Shown here piece after piece: positions 18,006 to 26,098 of a stretch of DNA of 64,000 nucleotides. The notes under the pieces are model-generated. The model did not search any database and was not told the origin of the DNA. It saw only the letters and a list, made by a program, of their open reading frames with translations. Within the stretch, counting starts at the first letter, position 1. Every line of letters begins with the position of its first letter. A program made the translations under genes and the position numbers. Source of the stretch: Oscillospiraceae bacterium (GTDB lineage: Bacteria > Bacillota > Clostridia > Oscillospirales > Ruminococcaceae); contig JAEEIA010000013.1 in NCBI GenBank assembly GCA_016281125.1, positions 54,270 to 118,269 on the forward strand, in the 5' to 3' direction.

Positions 18006-19145
18006 ATGATATTACTGGACGATATCAAGAATGAGCTTGTCAACGCCCGCCCGGAGGTCAAGGAGCTCGGTGAGGTCCTGCAGATCGAGCGTGCGAAAAA
18101 TGAGCTTGCCGATCTACGGATTCAGATGGAATATGACGGCTTCTGGGACGACCACGAGAAGGCGCAGAAGATCACGCAGAAATGTAACACGCTGGAGCGC
18201 AAGATCGAGAATTATGAGCGGCTCCGTTCTCTGCTGGAGGATACAATCGAGCTGATCGAGATGTCTTTGGAGGAGGGCGACGATTCCTCGAATGACGAGA
18301 TCATTGCCGATGCAGAGGCGTTCAAGGAGCAGCTGGCGGCAGAAAAGCTGCGTTCCCTGCTGACCGGTGAATATGACAACTCCAACGCGATTCTGACGCT
18401 GCACGCAGGCGCGGGCGGCACGGAGGCACAGGACTGGTCGCAGATGCTCTACCGCATGTACAACAAATATGCCGAAACGCACGGCTTCAAGGTCGATCTG
18501 CTGGACTGGCTGGACGGCGACGAAGCGGGCATCAAGTCTGCATCGTTTATGGTCGAGGGCGAGAATGCGTACGGCTTCCTGAAATCCGAGGCGGGCGTAC
18601 ACCGTCTGGTGCGCGTTTCTCCGTTCGATTCCTCCGGCAGACGGCATACGTCCTTTGCGGCGCTGGAGGTCATGCCGGAGCTTTCCGATGACGTGGAGGT
18701 CGAGATCCGTCCGGAGGATATTGAGATGCAGGTTTACCGTTCCAGCGGCGCGGGCGGCCAGCACATCAACAAGACGAGCTCCGCGGTGCGTTTGAAGCAC
18801 ATCCCGACGGGCATTGTCGTTTCCTGTCAGACACAGCGCTCGCAGTTCCAGAACAAGGATTACTGTATGAAGATGCTGCGTGCTAAGCTGGTTGAGATCA
18901 AGGAGCGCGAGCATCTGGAGAAGATCTCCGATATCAAGGGCGATCAGCTCAAGATTGAGTGGGGCAGCCAGATCCGTTCCTACGTGTTCATGCCGTATAC
19001 GCTGGTGAAGGATCACCGCACCGGCTGCGAAAATGGCAATGTGCAGGCTGTCATGGACGGCGACCTCGATAACTTTATCAATGCCTATCTGAAAGCGCTT
19101 TCGCACGGCACACTCAAAGCCGGTGCTGCCGCAACAGAGGATTAA
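18006..19145 (+). CDS. prfB: Peptide chain release factor 2
   Basis: Terminates translation at UGA and UAA. The 379-residue protein has the RF2 stop-recognition tripeptide SPF (in RVSPFDSSGRRHTSFA) and the catalytic GGQ in SSGAGGQHINKTSSAVRLKH. Domain 1 is the usual long coiled region. The start at 18006 has AAAGGAAATCTGAT upstream; a longer frame crosses the promoter. The gene reads straight through without the in-frame UGA and +1 frameshift that autoregulates many prfB genes. It is followed by an unrelated hydrolase. Confidence 0.97.
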   Translation: MILLDDIKNELVNARPEVKELGEVLQIERAKNELADLRIQMEYDGFWDDHEKAQKITQKCNTLERKIENYERLRSLLEDTIELIEMSLEEGDDSSNDEIIADAEAFKEQLAAEKLRSLLTGEYDNSNAILTLHAGAGGTEAQDWSQMLYRMYNKYAETHGFKVDLLDWLDGDEAGIKSASFMVEGENAYGFLKSEAGVHRLVRVSPFDSSGRRHTSFAALEVMPELSDDVEVEIRPEDIEMQVYRSSGAGGQHINKTSSAVRLKHIPTGIVVSCQTQRSQFQNKDYCMKMLRAKLVEIKEREHLEKISDIKGDQLKIEWGSQIRSYVFMPYTLVKDHRTGCENGNVQAVMDGDLDNFINAYLKALSHGTLKAGAAATED

Positions 19146-19251
19146 GTCAGATTTGCAGTGGGCTCCGCCCAAACCCGCCGAGCATGGGTTTGGATACGGA
19201 GTCCCTGTTTTTGTATCCGGCAGAAAAAATATCATGCAGGAGATGATTTTG

Positions 19252-20256
19252 ATGAATACAGCTTTTATCCCCGAAGGATTCAGAGGAAATGTCATGATCG
19301 TCCGGGACGGCGCGGTGTTGTGCGATTATGCAAGCGGCTTTTCAGACTTCGCAAATGAGATTCCCAACACAGCCGAAACCCGCTTTGCAACCGCGTCTGC
19401 GGGCAAGGCATTTGTCGCGGCCGGGATTCTGAAGCTGATTGAAGCGGGCCGCCTGCGGTTTGAGGATACAATCGGAGCGCTTCTCGATTTGGATCTTCAC
19501 GAAATTGACCCGGACGTGACAGTCCGGCAGCTGCTCAATCACACCTCCGGGATTCCCGATTATTTTGATGAGCGTGTCATGGACGAATACGAGGCGCTCT
19601 GGCAGGATTATCCGAATTATAAAATCAGAAGCAACCGCGATCTGCTGCCGCTTTTTCTTGAAAAGCCGATGATGTATCCAAAGGGGGAGCGGTTTCAGTA
19701 CAACAATTCGGGCTATGTGATGCTGGGGCTGATCATGGAAGCGGTGACGCACACGGCGTTTGATGAATACCTGAAAGAGAATGTGTTTGATGTCTGCGGA
19801 ATGGATACAGCGGGATATTTTGCGCTCGACAGACTGCCCGCGAAATGCGCTTCCAGCTATATTTACTGTCCTGACACAAACAGCTACCGCACCAATATTT
19901 ACGCGGTGGACGCCAAGGGGACGGGCGCGGGAGGCGCGTTCGTCACCGTGAAGGATATTGTGCATTTCTGGCTGGCAATTCTGTCGGGCAGGCTGCTTTC
20001 CGGAGAAATGACAGAACTTATGCTCTCAAAACAGAGCGGCGACGGCGCGGATCCCGAAGAGGGCTGGTACGGCTACGGCTTCTGGCTGATTGAAAAAGCG
20101 GACGGGAAGGTGATTCCGTATTTTCAGGGATGTGATCCGGGCGTGAGCTTCATTTCGGAATACAATCCGGACAACGGGGTGATTTCCGTCGCGGTCAGCA
20201 ATTACGGGGACAATGTCTGGGCGCTCATGCGGAATATCCGCAGAGAATTCTATTGA
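19252..20256 (+). CDS. Serine hydrolase, beta-lactamase class C family
   Basis: A 334-residue penicillin-binding-protein-like hydrolase. The catalytic S-x-x-K is in TASAGKAFVAAG near residue 47, the Tyr motif is in QYNNSGYVMLG, and LLNHTSGIPDY is the typical substrate-pocket stretch. No signal peptide or membrane span is visible, so a cytoplasmic esterase or peptidase role is as likely as a wall role. Of three nearby ATGs the one at 19252 is chosen, since CAGGAG lies 9 bases before it. It stands alone after prfB. Confidence 0.87.
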   Translation: MNTAFIPEGFRGNVMIVRDGAVLCDYASGFSDFANEIPNTAETRFATASAGKAFVAAGILKLIEAGRLRFEDTIGALLDLDLHEIDPDVTVRQLLNHTSGIPDYFDERVMDEYEALWQDYPNYKIRSNRDLLPLFLEKPMMYPKGERFQYNNSGYVMLGLIMEAVTHTAFDEYLKENVFDVCGMDTAGYFALDRLPAKCASSYIYCPDTNSYRTNIYAVDAKGTGAGGAFVTVKDIVHFWLAILSGRLLSGEMTELMLSKQSGDGADPEEGWYGYGFWLIEKADGKVIPYFQGCDPGVSFISEYNPDNGVISVAVSNYGDNVWALMRNIRREFY

Positions 20257-20392
20257 TCCGGCGGGCACTTGCTGCAGCGCAATGTGTTCAGATATGACGG
20301 ACTGTTTTGTGCATGTTTTCCCTTCGTTCTGCATAGAGTGAAGCAGGACGCGATCCGCCTGCGAGCGGATTCCGCATTGGGAGTGAAGCATT

Positions 20393-20707
20393 TTGAAGAA
20401 ACAGCAGTTCCGTCCCGCTGTGCCGCATGCAGAGGCCCTCGATGACCGCGCACTGCGGCTCGGCGCTTACATGGCAGAGCACAGCGCGACCGTCCGCAGC
20501 ACCGCCGCCGCCTTCGGCATCTCCAAATCCACCGTCCATAAGGACGTCACCGTGCGCCTGCCGCTGCTCCATGCGGGGCTGTATGCGCAGGTGCGGCATA
20601 TCATCGAAACCAACAAGCAGGAGCGGCATATCCGCGGCGGACTGGCTACCAAACGAAAATATGAACGGGAAAAGCAGTTCCGCAGGGGAGAAAAGCGTGC
20701 GGAGTGA
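20393..20707 (+). CDS. spoIIID: Sporulation transcriptional regulator SpoIIID
   Basis: A mother-cell regulator of endospore formation in the families where it has been studied. The 104-residue protein has the SpoIIID hallmark STVRSTAAAFGISKSTVHKD (helix-turn-helix) followed by the RLP and RHIRGG-ATKRKY blocks. The start codon is TTG, set by GGGAG ten bases upstream. Compared with Bacillus it has about 15 extra N-terminal residues. Many ruminococci carry sporulation genes without a clear sporulation phenotype, so activity is uncertain. Confidence 0.93.
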   Translation: MKKQQFRPAVPHAEALDDRALRLGAYMAEHSATVRSTAAAFGISKSTVHKDVTVRLPLLHAGLYAQVRHIIETNKQERHIRGGLATKRKYEREKQFRRGEKRAE

Positions 20708-20768
20708 CAGAACAGCGTACCGAAAACAGAAAAAATTGAACAGGTCGTGAAAAAGCGGGTTTACCCCC

Positions 20769-20797
20769 TTGACGAAACGCGAAAAAAGTAGTAAAAT
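20769..20797 (+). promoter_or_regulatory. Promoter of pfkA
   Basis: TTGACG, 17 bases, TAAAAT, 80 bases before the start codon. Confidence 0.8.
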
Positions 20798-20877
20798 AAT
20801 AATCGGCAGATTATGCACGATAAAGAGGAAGATGCTGTGTTCCCGCACGGCATGCAATCATAAGGAGGATGTATTAT

Positions 20878-21852
20878 ATGAAGCGAATCGGTGTTCTGAC
20901 GAGCGGCGGCGACGCGCCGGGTATGAATGCGGCGATCCGTGCGGTTGCACGTACTGCGCTTTACAAGGGTATGGAGGTCGTCGGTATCCGCAGAGGCTAT
21001 AACGGTCTGCTGAACGGCGATGTGTTTGAGATGAACGAGCGCTCTGTTTCGTCCATCATCCAGCGCGGCGGCACGCTGCTCTTTACGGCACGATGCCCTG
21101 AGTTCAAAGAGGAGGCGGGCGTCCTCAAGGGCGTACAGGCCTGCAAGGACCTCGGCATTGAGGGTCTGGTCGTCATCGGCGGCGACGGCTCCTACCGCGG
21201 CGCGGGAGATCTCTCCAGCCACGGCATCAAGTGCGTCGGCCTTCCCGGCACGATTGACAACGATATCGCCAGCACCGATTTCACGATCGGCTATGACACT
21301 GCAATGAACACTGTTATGGAGCTTGTTGACAAGCTCCGTGATACCAGCCACAGCCATGACCGCTGTTCCGTTGTTGAGGTCATGGGCAGACGCGCAGGCT
21401 ATATCGCCGTCAATACCGGCGTGGCGTGCGGCGCGGTGGAGGTGCTCTGCCCCGAGAAGGAATACGACGTGGAGAAGATCATCGAGAAGATGCAGGCAAG
21501 CCGCAAGATCGGCAAGCAGAACTTCATCATCATCGTTGCAGAGGGCGTCGCACTGGATCAGCCCAACTATTCCTTTGACCTTGCAAAGTACATCCAAGAA
21601 AAGACCGGCATCGAGGCAAGAGCCACGATTCTCGGCCATGTGCAGCGCGGCGGCTCGCCGACTGTGCGTGACCGCGTGCTCGCAAGCCAGATGGGCAACT
21701 ACGCCGTGAATCTGCTGGAGCAGAACATCGGCAACAGAGTGGTCGGTATCCGCGGCACCGAGCTCGTGGACTACGACATTCAGGAAGCGCTCAAGATGCA
21801 GAAGCCGTTTGACGATGCTCTCTATGATCTGACCAAGGTTATCAGCATCTGA
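20878..21852 (+). CDS. pfkA: ATP-dependent 6-phosphofructokinase
   Basis: Phosphorylates fructose 6-phosphate in glycolysis. The 324-residue protein has LTSGGDAPGMNAAIRAV, GGDGSYRGA (Gly after GGD marks ATP rather than PPi use), the catalytic PGTIDNDIASTDFTIGYDTA and MGRRAGYIA. The start at 20878 has AAGGAGG nine bases before it; the ATG three codons upstream is too close to that site. It is monocistronic, with a promoter upstream and a THF riboswitch starting about 45 bases after its stop. Confidence 0.97.
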   Translation: MKRIGVLTSGGDAPGMNAAIRAVARTALYKGMEVVGIRRGYNGLLNGDVFEMNERSVSSIIQRGGTLLFTARCPEFKEEAGVLKGVQACKDLGIEGLVVIGGDGSYRGAGDLSSHGIKCVGLPGTIDNDIASTDFTIGYDTAMNTVMELVDKLRDTSHSHDRCSVVEVMGRRAGYIAVNTGVACGAVEVLCPEKEYDVEKIIEKMQASRKIGKQNFIIIVAEGVALDQPNYSFDLAKYIQEKTGIEARATILGHVQRGGSPTVRDRVLASQMGNYAVNLLEQNIGNRVVGIRGTELVDYDIQEALKMQKPFDDALYDLTKVISI

Positions 21853-21897
21853 TCAAACCAAATCAATTTCATGCCGCTCAGAAGCATCTGCTTCTGT

Positions 21898-22000
21898 CCA
21901 GAGTAGGGGATCCCGCGTAAAGTGCCGCCCGAACGGGGAGTTGTCGGACGGACGAAAAGCGCATTGCGCTTGCGGTGGGCTCTCCGCATCCCGCTGAGGC
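21898..22000 (+). ncRNA. Tetrahydrofolate riboswitch aptamer (folT motif)
   Basis: The segment keeps the THF aptamer layout: GAGTAGGGGATCCCGCGTAA, then AAGTGCC, an internal stem CCGCCCG...CGGACGG with GTTGTCGG, a GAAAAGCGC...GCGCTTGCGGT hairpin, and the closing GCATCCCGCT strand. These pieces follow in the same order as in the crystallised Eubacterium siraeum riboswitch. It controls a folate transporter gene directly downstream. Pairing was judged by eye. Confidence 0.85.
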
Positions 22001-22013
22001 ATAAGGGAATACA

Positions 22014-22052
22014 ACACTCCTTTGTGCATTCAGTTATTGCGCAAAGGAGTGT
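22014..22052 (+). promoter_or_regulatory. Expression platform hairpin that buries the folT ribosome binding site
   Basis: A stem of about 14 pairs joins ACACTCCTTTG (22014-22024) to CAAAGGAGTGT (22042-22052), extended inward by TGC/GCG. The 3' arm contains AAAGGAG, the folT ribosome binding site, and ATTTTT follows. It could block translation, terminate transcription, or both. Confidence 0.8.
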
Positions 22053-22058
22053 ATTTTT

Positions 22059-22613
22059 ATGAAAAATATGAGTGTTGTCCGTCCGGGTGTGACCGGAAAA
22101 ATCAGTGTCCTCATGATCGTTCTGATCGGTCTGCTTGCAGCGATGAGCATTGTGTTCGGCAAGCTGCTTGCGATCAACATCGGTACGACGATCCGCATCA
22201 GCGCAGAGAACCTGCCGATTCTGATGGCGGGAATTTTCCTCGGCGCGCCCGCAGGCTTCCTGACCGGCGTGCTCGCGGATGTGATCGGCTGCCTGATCGT
22301 CGGCTATTCGATCAATCCGATCATCACACTGGCCGCAGGCAGCATCGGCCTGCTTGCCGGACTGATGTACCGGGTGCTTGTGAATCAGAAGCTGTCGGTG
22401 CGCGTGTACGGCTCCGTCATGACCGCGCATGTCATCGGTTCCATGATCCTCAAATCTGTTGGAATGATGCTCTTTTATCATACGCCGCTGATCGGTGTTG
22501 CGCCCCGCGTGCCGCTGTATATCTGCATCGGTGCTGTGGAGAGCGCGATCATTCTGCTGCTGCTGAAAAATCAGGCATTTGCAGCGCAGGTCGAAAGGCT
22601 GAATCAGAAATGA
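22059..22613 (+). CDS. folT: Folate ECF transporter S component FolT
   Basis: The substrate-binding membrane subunit of an energy-coupling-factor importer for folates. The 184-residue protein has six predicted spans, an N-terminal AAMSIVFGKL-like coupling region and the ECF S-component pattern AGIFLGAPAGFLTGVLADVI. The THF riboswitch upstream and folC downstream (ATGA overlap) support folate specificity. No T or A subunits adjoin, so it must share a housekeeping ECF module encoded elsewhere, or the one at 26095-28586. Confidence 0.9.
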   Translation: MKNMSVVRPGVTGKISVLMIVLIGLLAAMSIVFGKLLAINIGTTIRISAENLPILMAGIFLGAPAGFLTGVLADVIGCLIVGYSINPIITLAAGSIGLLAGLMYRVLVNQKLSVRVYGSVMTAHVIGSMILKSVGMMLFYHTPLIGVAPRVPLYICIGAVESAIILLLLKNQAFAAQVERLNQK

Positions 22614-23914
22614 ATATCAACGAAGCAAAGGATTATCTGAAGCTGGCGTCCCGGCGCGGTGCAAGGCTGGGACTGGAGCGCGTGCGCGAGCTGGTTCACC
22701 GGCTCGGAGATCCGCAGAACCGTGTGCAGGTGATCCACATTGCAGGTACAAACGGCAAAGGCTCTGTCGGTGCCATGCTCGCTGCGGTATTACACGCGGC
22801 GGGGATGCGGACAGGGCATTTTGCGTCCCCGGCGCTGTGTGCGGTCAATGATTATTTCCGGATTGACGGCGAACCTGTTTCCGACGGCCAGCTTGCTGCG
22901 GTGCTGACGGATGTGCAGACCGAGGCGGAGCAAATGGATGATCTGCCGACGGAATTTGAGATTCTGGCGGCGGCGGCCTATCTGCTCTTTGCACAGACCG
23001 GCTGTGAGATTGCCGTCGCGGAGTGCTGCATGGGCGGCGATACCGACTGCACGAACGTCATCGACCGGCCTGTTCTCTCGATTATTACGAATGTCCGCAG
23101 GGATCACTGTGCGTTTCTCGGGGAAACCGTTGCGGAAATTGCCGCGCATAAGGCGGGGATTATCAAGGCGGGCTGTCCGGTGCTTTCGGGCTGCCGCAAT
23201 CCCGCGGCACAGCGCGTGATCGAAGCATATGCCGAAAAAATGGCGGCACCGCTGGAAACGCGGCAGCCGCTTGTGAAGGATGCGTCGTTCTCGCTGAAAG
23301 GCACCAGCATGGAAACCGAAGGCTTCGGCAGGCTGTTCCTGCCGCTTGCGGGGCTGTATCAGCCGGACAATGCCGCGCTGGTGTTACAGGCGGTCGGGAT
23401 GCTGCGGCGGCAGGGGATTGCCATTCCTGATGCGGCGGTGCAGGCGGGCTTTTATGCCTGCAAATGGCACGGCCGGTTTGAGCTGCTGCGGCGGAATCCG
23501 GCGGTGCTGTTTGACGGCGCGCACAATCCGGACGGGATGCGCAAAACGGCTGACAGCCTTGCGTATTATTTCGGCGCGAACAAGGATCTGGTCATTGTGA
23601 CCGGCGTCATGGCGGATAAGGAGTATGCGGACTATCCGGCGCTGCTCAGGCCGCTGGCGGCAGAGATCTGCACGGTGACGCCGGACAATCCGCGCGCGCT
23701 TCCGGCAGCAAAGCTCCGCGATATTTTTGCGGCGGAGGGGATTCCGGCGCGTGCATTTGACACGGTCACGGATGCGGTGCGCTATGCCTGCGAAACCGGC
23801 AAAACGGTTGTCGGGCTTGGCTCGCTGTACCTGTATCCGGCGTTTCTTGCTGCAGTGGATGCAGTTTTTCCGCGCGACAGAGCTGCTGCGGTATCGCTGC
23901 GCGATGATTTATGA
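22610..23914 (+). CDS. folC: Folylpolyglutamate synthase / dihydrofolate synthase
   Basis: Adds glutamates to imported or made folate, trapping it in the cell. The 434-residue Mur-ligase-like protein has the P-loop IHIAGTNGKGSVGAML, the HFASPALCAVNDYFRI motif, the AECCMGGDTDCTNVI substrate loop and FDGAHNPDGM in the C-terminal domain. It starts inside the folT stop (ATGA), giving translational coupling under the THF riboswitch. A free long frame upstream in the same phase crosses folT and is not coding. Its last codons lie in sequence shared with a family B repeat. Confidence 0.95.
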   Translation: MNINEAKDYLKLASRRGARLGLERVRELVHRLGDPQNRVQVIHIAGTNGKGSVGAMLAAVLHAAGMRTGHFASPALCAVNDYFRIDGEPVSDGQLAAVLTDVQTEAEQMDDLPTEFEILAAAAYLLFAQTGCEIAVAECCMGGDTDCTNVIDRPVLSIITNVRRDHCAFLGETVAEIAAHKAGIIKAGCPVLSGCRNPAAQRVIEAYAEKMAAPLETRQPLVKDASFSLKGTSMETEGFGRLFLPLAGLYQPDNAALVLQAVGMLRRQGIAIPDAAVQAGFYACKWHGRFELLRRNPAVLFDGAHNPDGMRKTADSLAYYFGANKDLVIVTGVMADKEYADYPALLRPLAAEICTVTPDNPRALPAAKLRDIFAAEGIPARAFDTVTDAVRYACETGKTVVGLGSLYLYPAFLAAVDAVFPRDRAAAVSLRDDL

Positions 23915-23970
23915 TGGGGCGCTGCCCCAACCCCTGCCAAAGGGACACTGTCCCTTTGGAATCCCGAAAT
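23890..23970 (+). repeat. Family B intergenic repeat, copy B1
   Basis: Contains GCTGCGCGATGAT, GGGGCGCTGCCCC and CAAAGGGACACTGTCCCTTTG, matching copies at 24682-24865 and 38282-38366. It overlaps the end of folC and supplies its stop codon. The nested palindromes can form hairpins. Confidence 0.7.
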
Positions 23971-24063
23971 GAGGATAAATAAAAGTTTTCGGTCAAACCT
24001 TTTTCAAAAGTCCCTTTTGGGAATTGTGTTGCTGCGATAAATCAGTATGAAGGGGTGATTGCA

Positions 24064-24597
24064 GTGCCGTACCGCGGTGACTTTGATTTGGATGAAATCA
24101 TATTCTTTCTGAAAGAAAGGGACTATTCCTTCTTTAGCTTCATCAGCGACTACAGCGACGAAGATGCAGTGATTTCTATGAAAGGAACAGCCGCTCTCTA
24201 TATCTGCAATGTATCGGACAAATGTATTCCGGAGCAGACAGTCAGGTCGGTGATTGATGTGCTGGTGCATTGGGATGAATGCCTCGAACAGGCATATGGC
24301 TGGCTCGCATTCTGGGACTTCAATACCGGTACATGGGTTTCCGAAAAAGAACGTGTCAAAGCATGGTGCAAAGAAAGCATACATGACAGAGTGAAAAAAA
24401 GATTTGCGATAACCGAAATCTTTTTCAGATTGGACGACTGGCCGTGTTGTGACAGGGGAGAATACCGTGTGGGGTCTGAACCGAAGGAAGGTGCTGATAC
24501 TTTTTCCATAGAATTCAGGGCAGACCCTTTGGGCTTCAACCTGAAGTTTCTCTGCGAGGAGAGGAGACTTTATAAGATCATAGTCCATATCCTCTGA
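24064..24597 (+). CDS. Hypothetical protein, possibly acquired
   Basis: A 177-residue soluble acidic protein starting at GTG; AAGGGG lies 8 bases before it, whereas the GTG three codons upstream overlaps that site. It is rich in Trp, Phe and Asp (HWDECLEQAYGWLAFWDFNT) and has no signal or membrane span. I do not recognise the family. Its base composition is visibly AT-richer than the neighbours, and it lies alone between family B repeats, as small transferred cargo or immunity-type genes often do. Function unknown. Confidence 0.7.
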   Translation: MPYRGDFDLDEIIFFLKERDYSFFSFISDYSDEDAVISMKGTAALYICNVSDKCIPEQTVRSVIDVLVHWDECLEQAYGWLAFWDFNTGTWVSEKERVKAWCKESIHDRVKKRFAITEIFFRLDDWPCCDRGEYRVGSEPKEGADTFSIEFRADPLGFNLKFLCEERRLYKIIVHIL

Positions 24598-24642
24598 CTG
24601 ACCGCAGAAACACTTTTCTGAAAAGGGAGTTTCAAAAAACTG

Positions 24643-24678
24643 AAGAGGACGCCCTGCGACAGAGGGCGTCCTCTTTCA
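24643..24678 (+). terminator. Intrinsic terminator after the hypothetical gene
   Basis: GAGGACGCCCT (24645-24655) pairs with AGGGCGTCCTC (24663-24673), flanked by AA/TT and followed by TTTCATC. Confidence 0.85.
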
Positions 24679-24681
24679 TCA

Positions 24682-24865
24682 TGCGGTATTGCTGCGCGAT
24701 GATCTGTAATGAGGGCTCTGCTCAAACTCGCCAAAGGGATACGGTTCCTTTGAAATCCCACGATAAGAAAAATACTGCAAATACATCACTTTTATCGAAA
24801 TGGGATTCTTAAGGGACATATGTCCCTTAAGCGGGGTTTGGGGCAGCGCCCCATTACAAATCCAT
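24682..24865. repeat. Two family B repeats in inverted orientation (B2 and B3)
   Basis: B2 (forward, about 24690-24770) and B3 (reverse, about 24777-24865) share GTAATGGGG, CTGCCCCAAACCCCGC, AAGGGAC-x-GTCCCTT and ATCCCA blocks. Together they form an imperfect palindrome of about 180 bases between two convergent genes, and may act as a bidirectional terminator. Confidence 0.75.
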
Positions 24866-24874
24866 CGGAGATAC

Positions 24875-25561
24875 CTATAACCCGTATTTTTTGCCGATGC
24901 GGGCGAGCTTGTCACCGAAGGGCTTGGCCAGCAGCATCAGAAAGATGACGTTCGAGGCCGCGTATACGACCGGATACGGCATGGAGCTGACCACGGCCGC
25001 ACCGTACTGCCGGAACGTGAATTCCCCGTATGTCCACACCGTCGTCCAGATATCCATAATCATCGAATACGCCGCGCCGGAAAGCAGCCCGTAGCCGTAC
25101 AGCAGCACCCGCGATCTCCGCAGCGGCTTTGCGAGCATACCCGCGAACAGTCCGATCAGTCCCCACGCGAGCATCTGGAACGGCGTCCACGGTCCCTGTC
25201 CCATGATGAAATTGGAGAGCACCGCAGAAAGCGCACCGGTCAGGAAGCCCGCCTCCGGCCCCAGATACATCGCTGAAAGCACCGTCAGCGCGGTGATCGG
25301 CTTGATGACCGGCAGCATTCTTCCGAGCACGGAAAGCGCCGTCATCACGGACACAAGGATCATGCGCCGCGTGCCGAGCTCCCGCCGTTCAAAACCCGCC
25401 AGGAACAGCAGCAGCGCAAAGCCGGTCATCAGAAACGTCACAGGTGCGTAGTATTTCGCCTGCATTCCGCGCGGCAGAAGCAGCACCAGCGCCGGCATAA
25501 TCGCAAAGGGCAGCGCGAAGCGCAGGCCTCTGCGGAGCTTTTCTGAACGGATTACGAGCAT
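24875..25561 (-). CDS. ECF transporter S component, predicted corrinoid-specific
   Basis: The substrate-binding membrane subunit of an ECF importer. The 228-residue protein has about six spans after a short basic N-terminus. It has the S-component pattern TALTVLSAMYLGPEAGFLTG followed by SNFIMGQGPWTPFQMLAW, typical of cobalamin or queuosine-like S components. GAAAGGAGG precedes the start. It is the last gene of an operon that begins with a cobalamin riboswitch and encodes T and A subunits and transcobalamin-like surface proteins. Corrinoid specificity (CblT/CbrT-type) rests on that context, not on binding residues. Confidence 0.85.
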   Translation of the reverse strand: MLVIRSEKLRRGLRFALPFAIMPALVLLLPRGMQAKYYAPVTFLMTGFALLLFLAGFERRELGTRRMILVSVMTALSVLGRMLPVIKPITALTVLSAMYLGPEAGFLTGALSAVLSNFIMGQGPWTPFQMLAWGLIGLFAGMLAKPLRRSRVLLYGYGLLSGAAYSMIMDIWTTVWTYGEFTFRQYGAAVVSSMPYPVVYAASNVIFLMLLAKPFGDKLARIGKKYGL

Positions 25562-25579
25562 CGTGCCGCCTCCTTTCTT

Positions 25580-26098
25580 TTACAATAATGCGGCTGCCTC
25601 CGCAGAAGAAATACAGGCAGCATAGCGCCGCGGCCAGATCATTTCATTGTAATACCGATATGTCTGTTCGCCTGTCAGATACGCATTGTCACAGGTTGTG
25701 TTCGCATATGCCGGAACCAATATGCGGAAGCCGTGCTCAAAGCCGCATTTCACCGCAGCGTCAATGCAGTATTCCGTTTGCAGTCCGGTGATCATCAGCG
25801 ATTCCGTACCGCAGGAGCGCAGATATTCCGTCAGGCCGGTGTCGCGGAACGGGCTGTTGACCGTCTTGTCAAAGATACGCTCACCGGGCAGCGGCGCAAA
25901 GGGCGCTGCGATTTCAAAGCCCGGACTGCCCGCAGAAAGCGGTTGCCCTGCCCCGTCGTCATGCCGGACAAAAATGACTTCCGTTCCGTTTCGGCGTGCG
26001 GTCTGCATCAGCAGCGCCAGATGCTCCGTGAAGCGTTCAAACGCAAACAGTGCGGGCGTATAAACGGCATTCTGTACGTCGATCACAAGCAGCTTCAT
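25580..26098 (-). CDS. Isochorismatase-family cysteine hydrolase
   Basis: A 172-residue protein of the nicotinamidase/isochorismatase fold. The catalytic triad is visible as Asp in LLVIDVQNAVYT, Lys in RIFDKTVNSPF and Cys in GLQTEYCIDAAV. No metal-binding D-x-H pair of nicotinamidases is obvious, so the substrate is open. The start at 26098 is chosen (MKLLVIDVQ): GGAGG lies 6 bases upstream, and the ATG overlaps the stop of the ECF ATPase gene. Translational coupling inside a cobalamin-controlled operon suggests a role in corrinoid or lower-ligand handling, which is speculation. Confidence 0.87.
   Translation of the reverse strand: MKLLVIDVQNAVYTPALFAFERFTEHLALLMQTARRNGTEVIFVRHDDGAGQPLSAGSPGFEIAAPFAPLPGERIFDKTVNSPFRDTGLTEYLRSCGTESLMITGLQTEYCIDAAVKCGFEHGFRILVPAYANTTCDNAYLTGEQTYRYYNEMIWPRRYAACISSAEAAALL

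Noticed and set aside
18006..18120. Programmed +1 frameshift in prfB
   Set aside because: The reading frame is continuous from the start codon; no in-frame UGA with a CUU-type slip site was seen.
22022..22609. 196-codon N-terminal extension of folC over folT
   Set aside because: The extension is low-complexity Arg/Cys-rich in another frame of folT; folC proper starts at the ATGA overlap.
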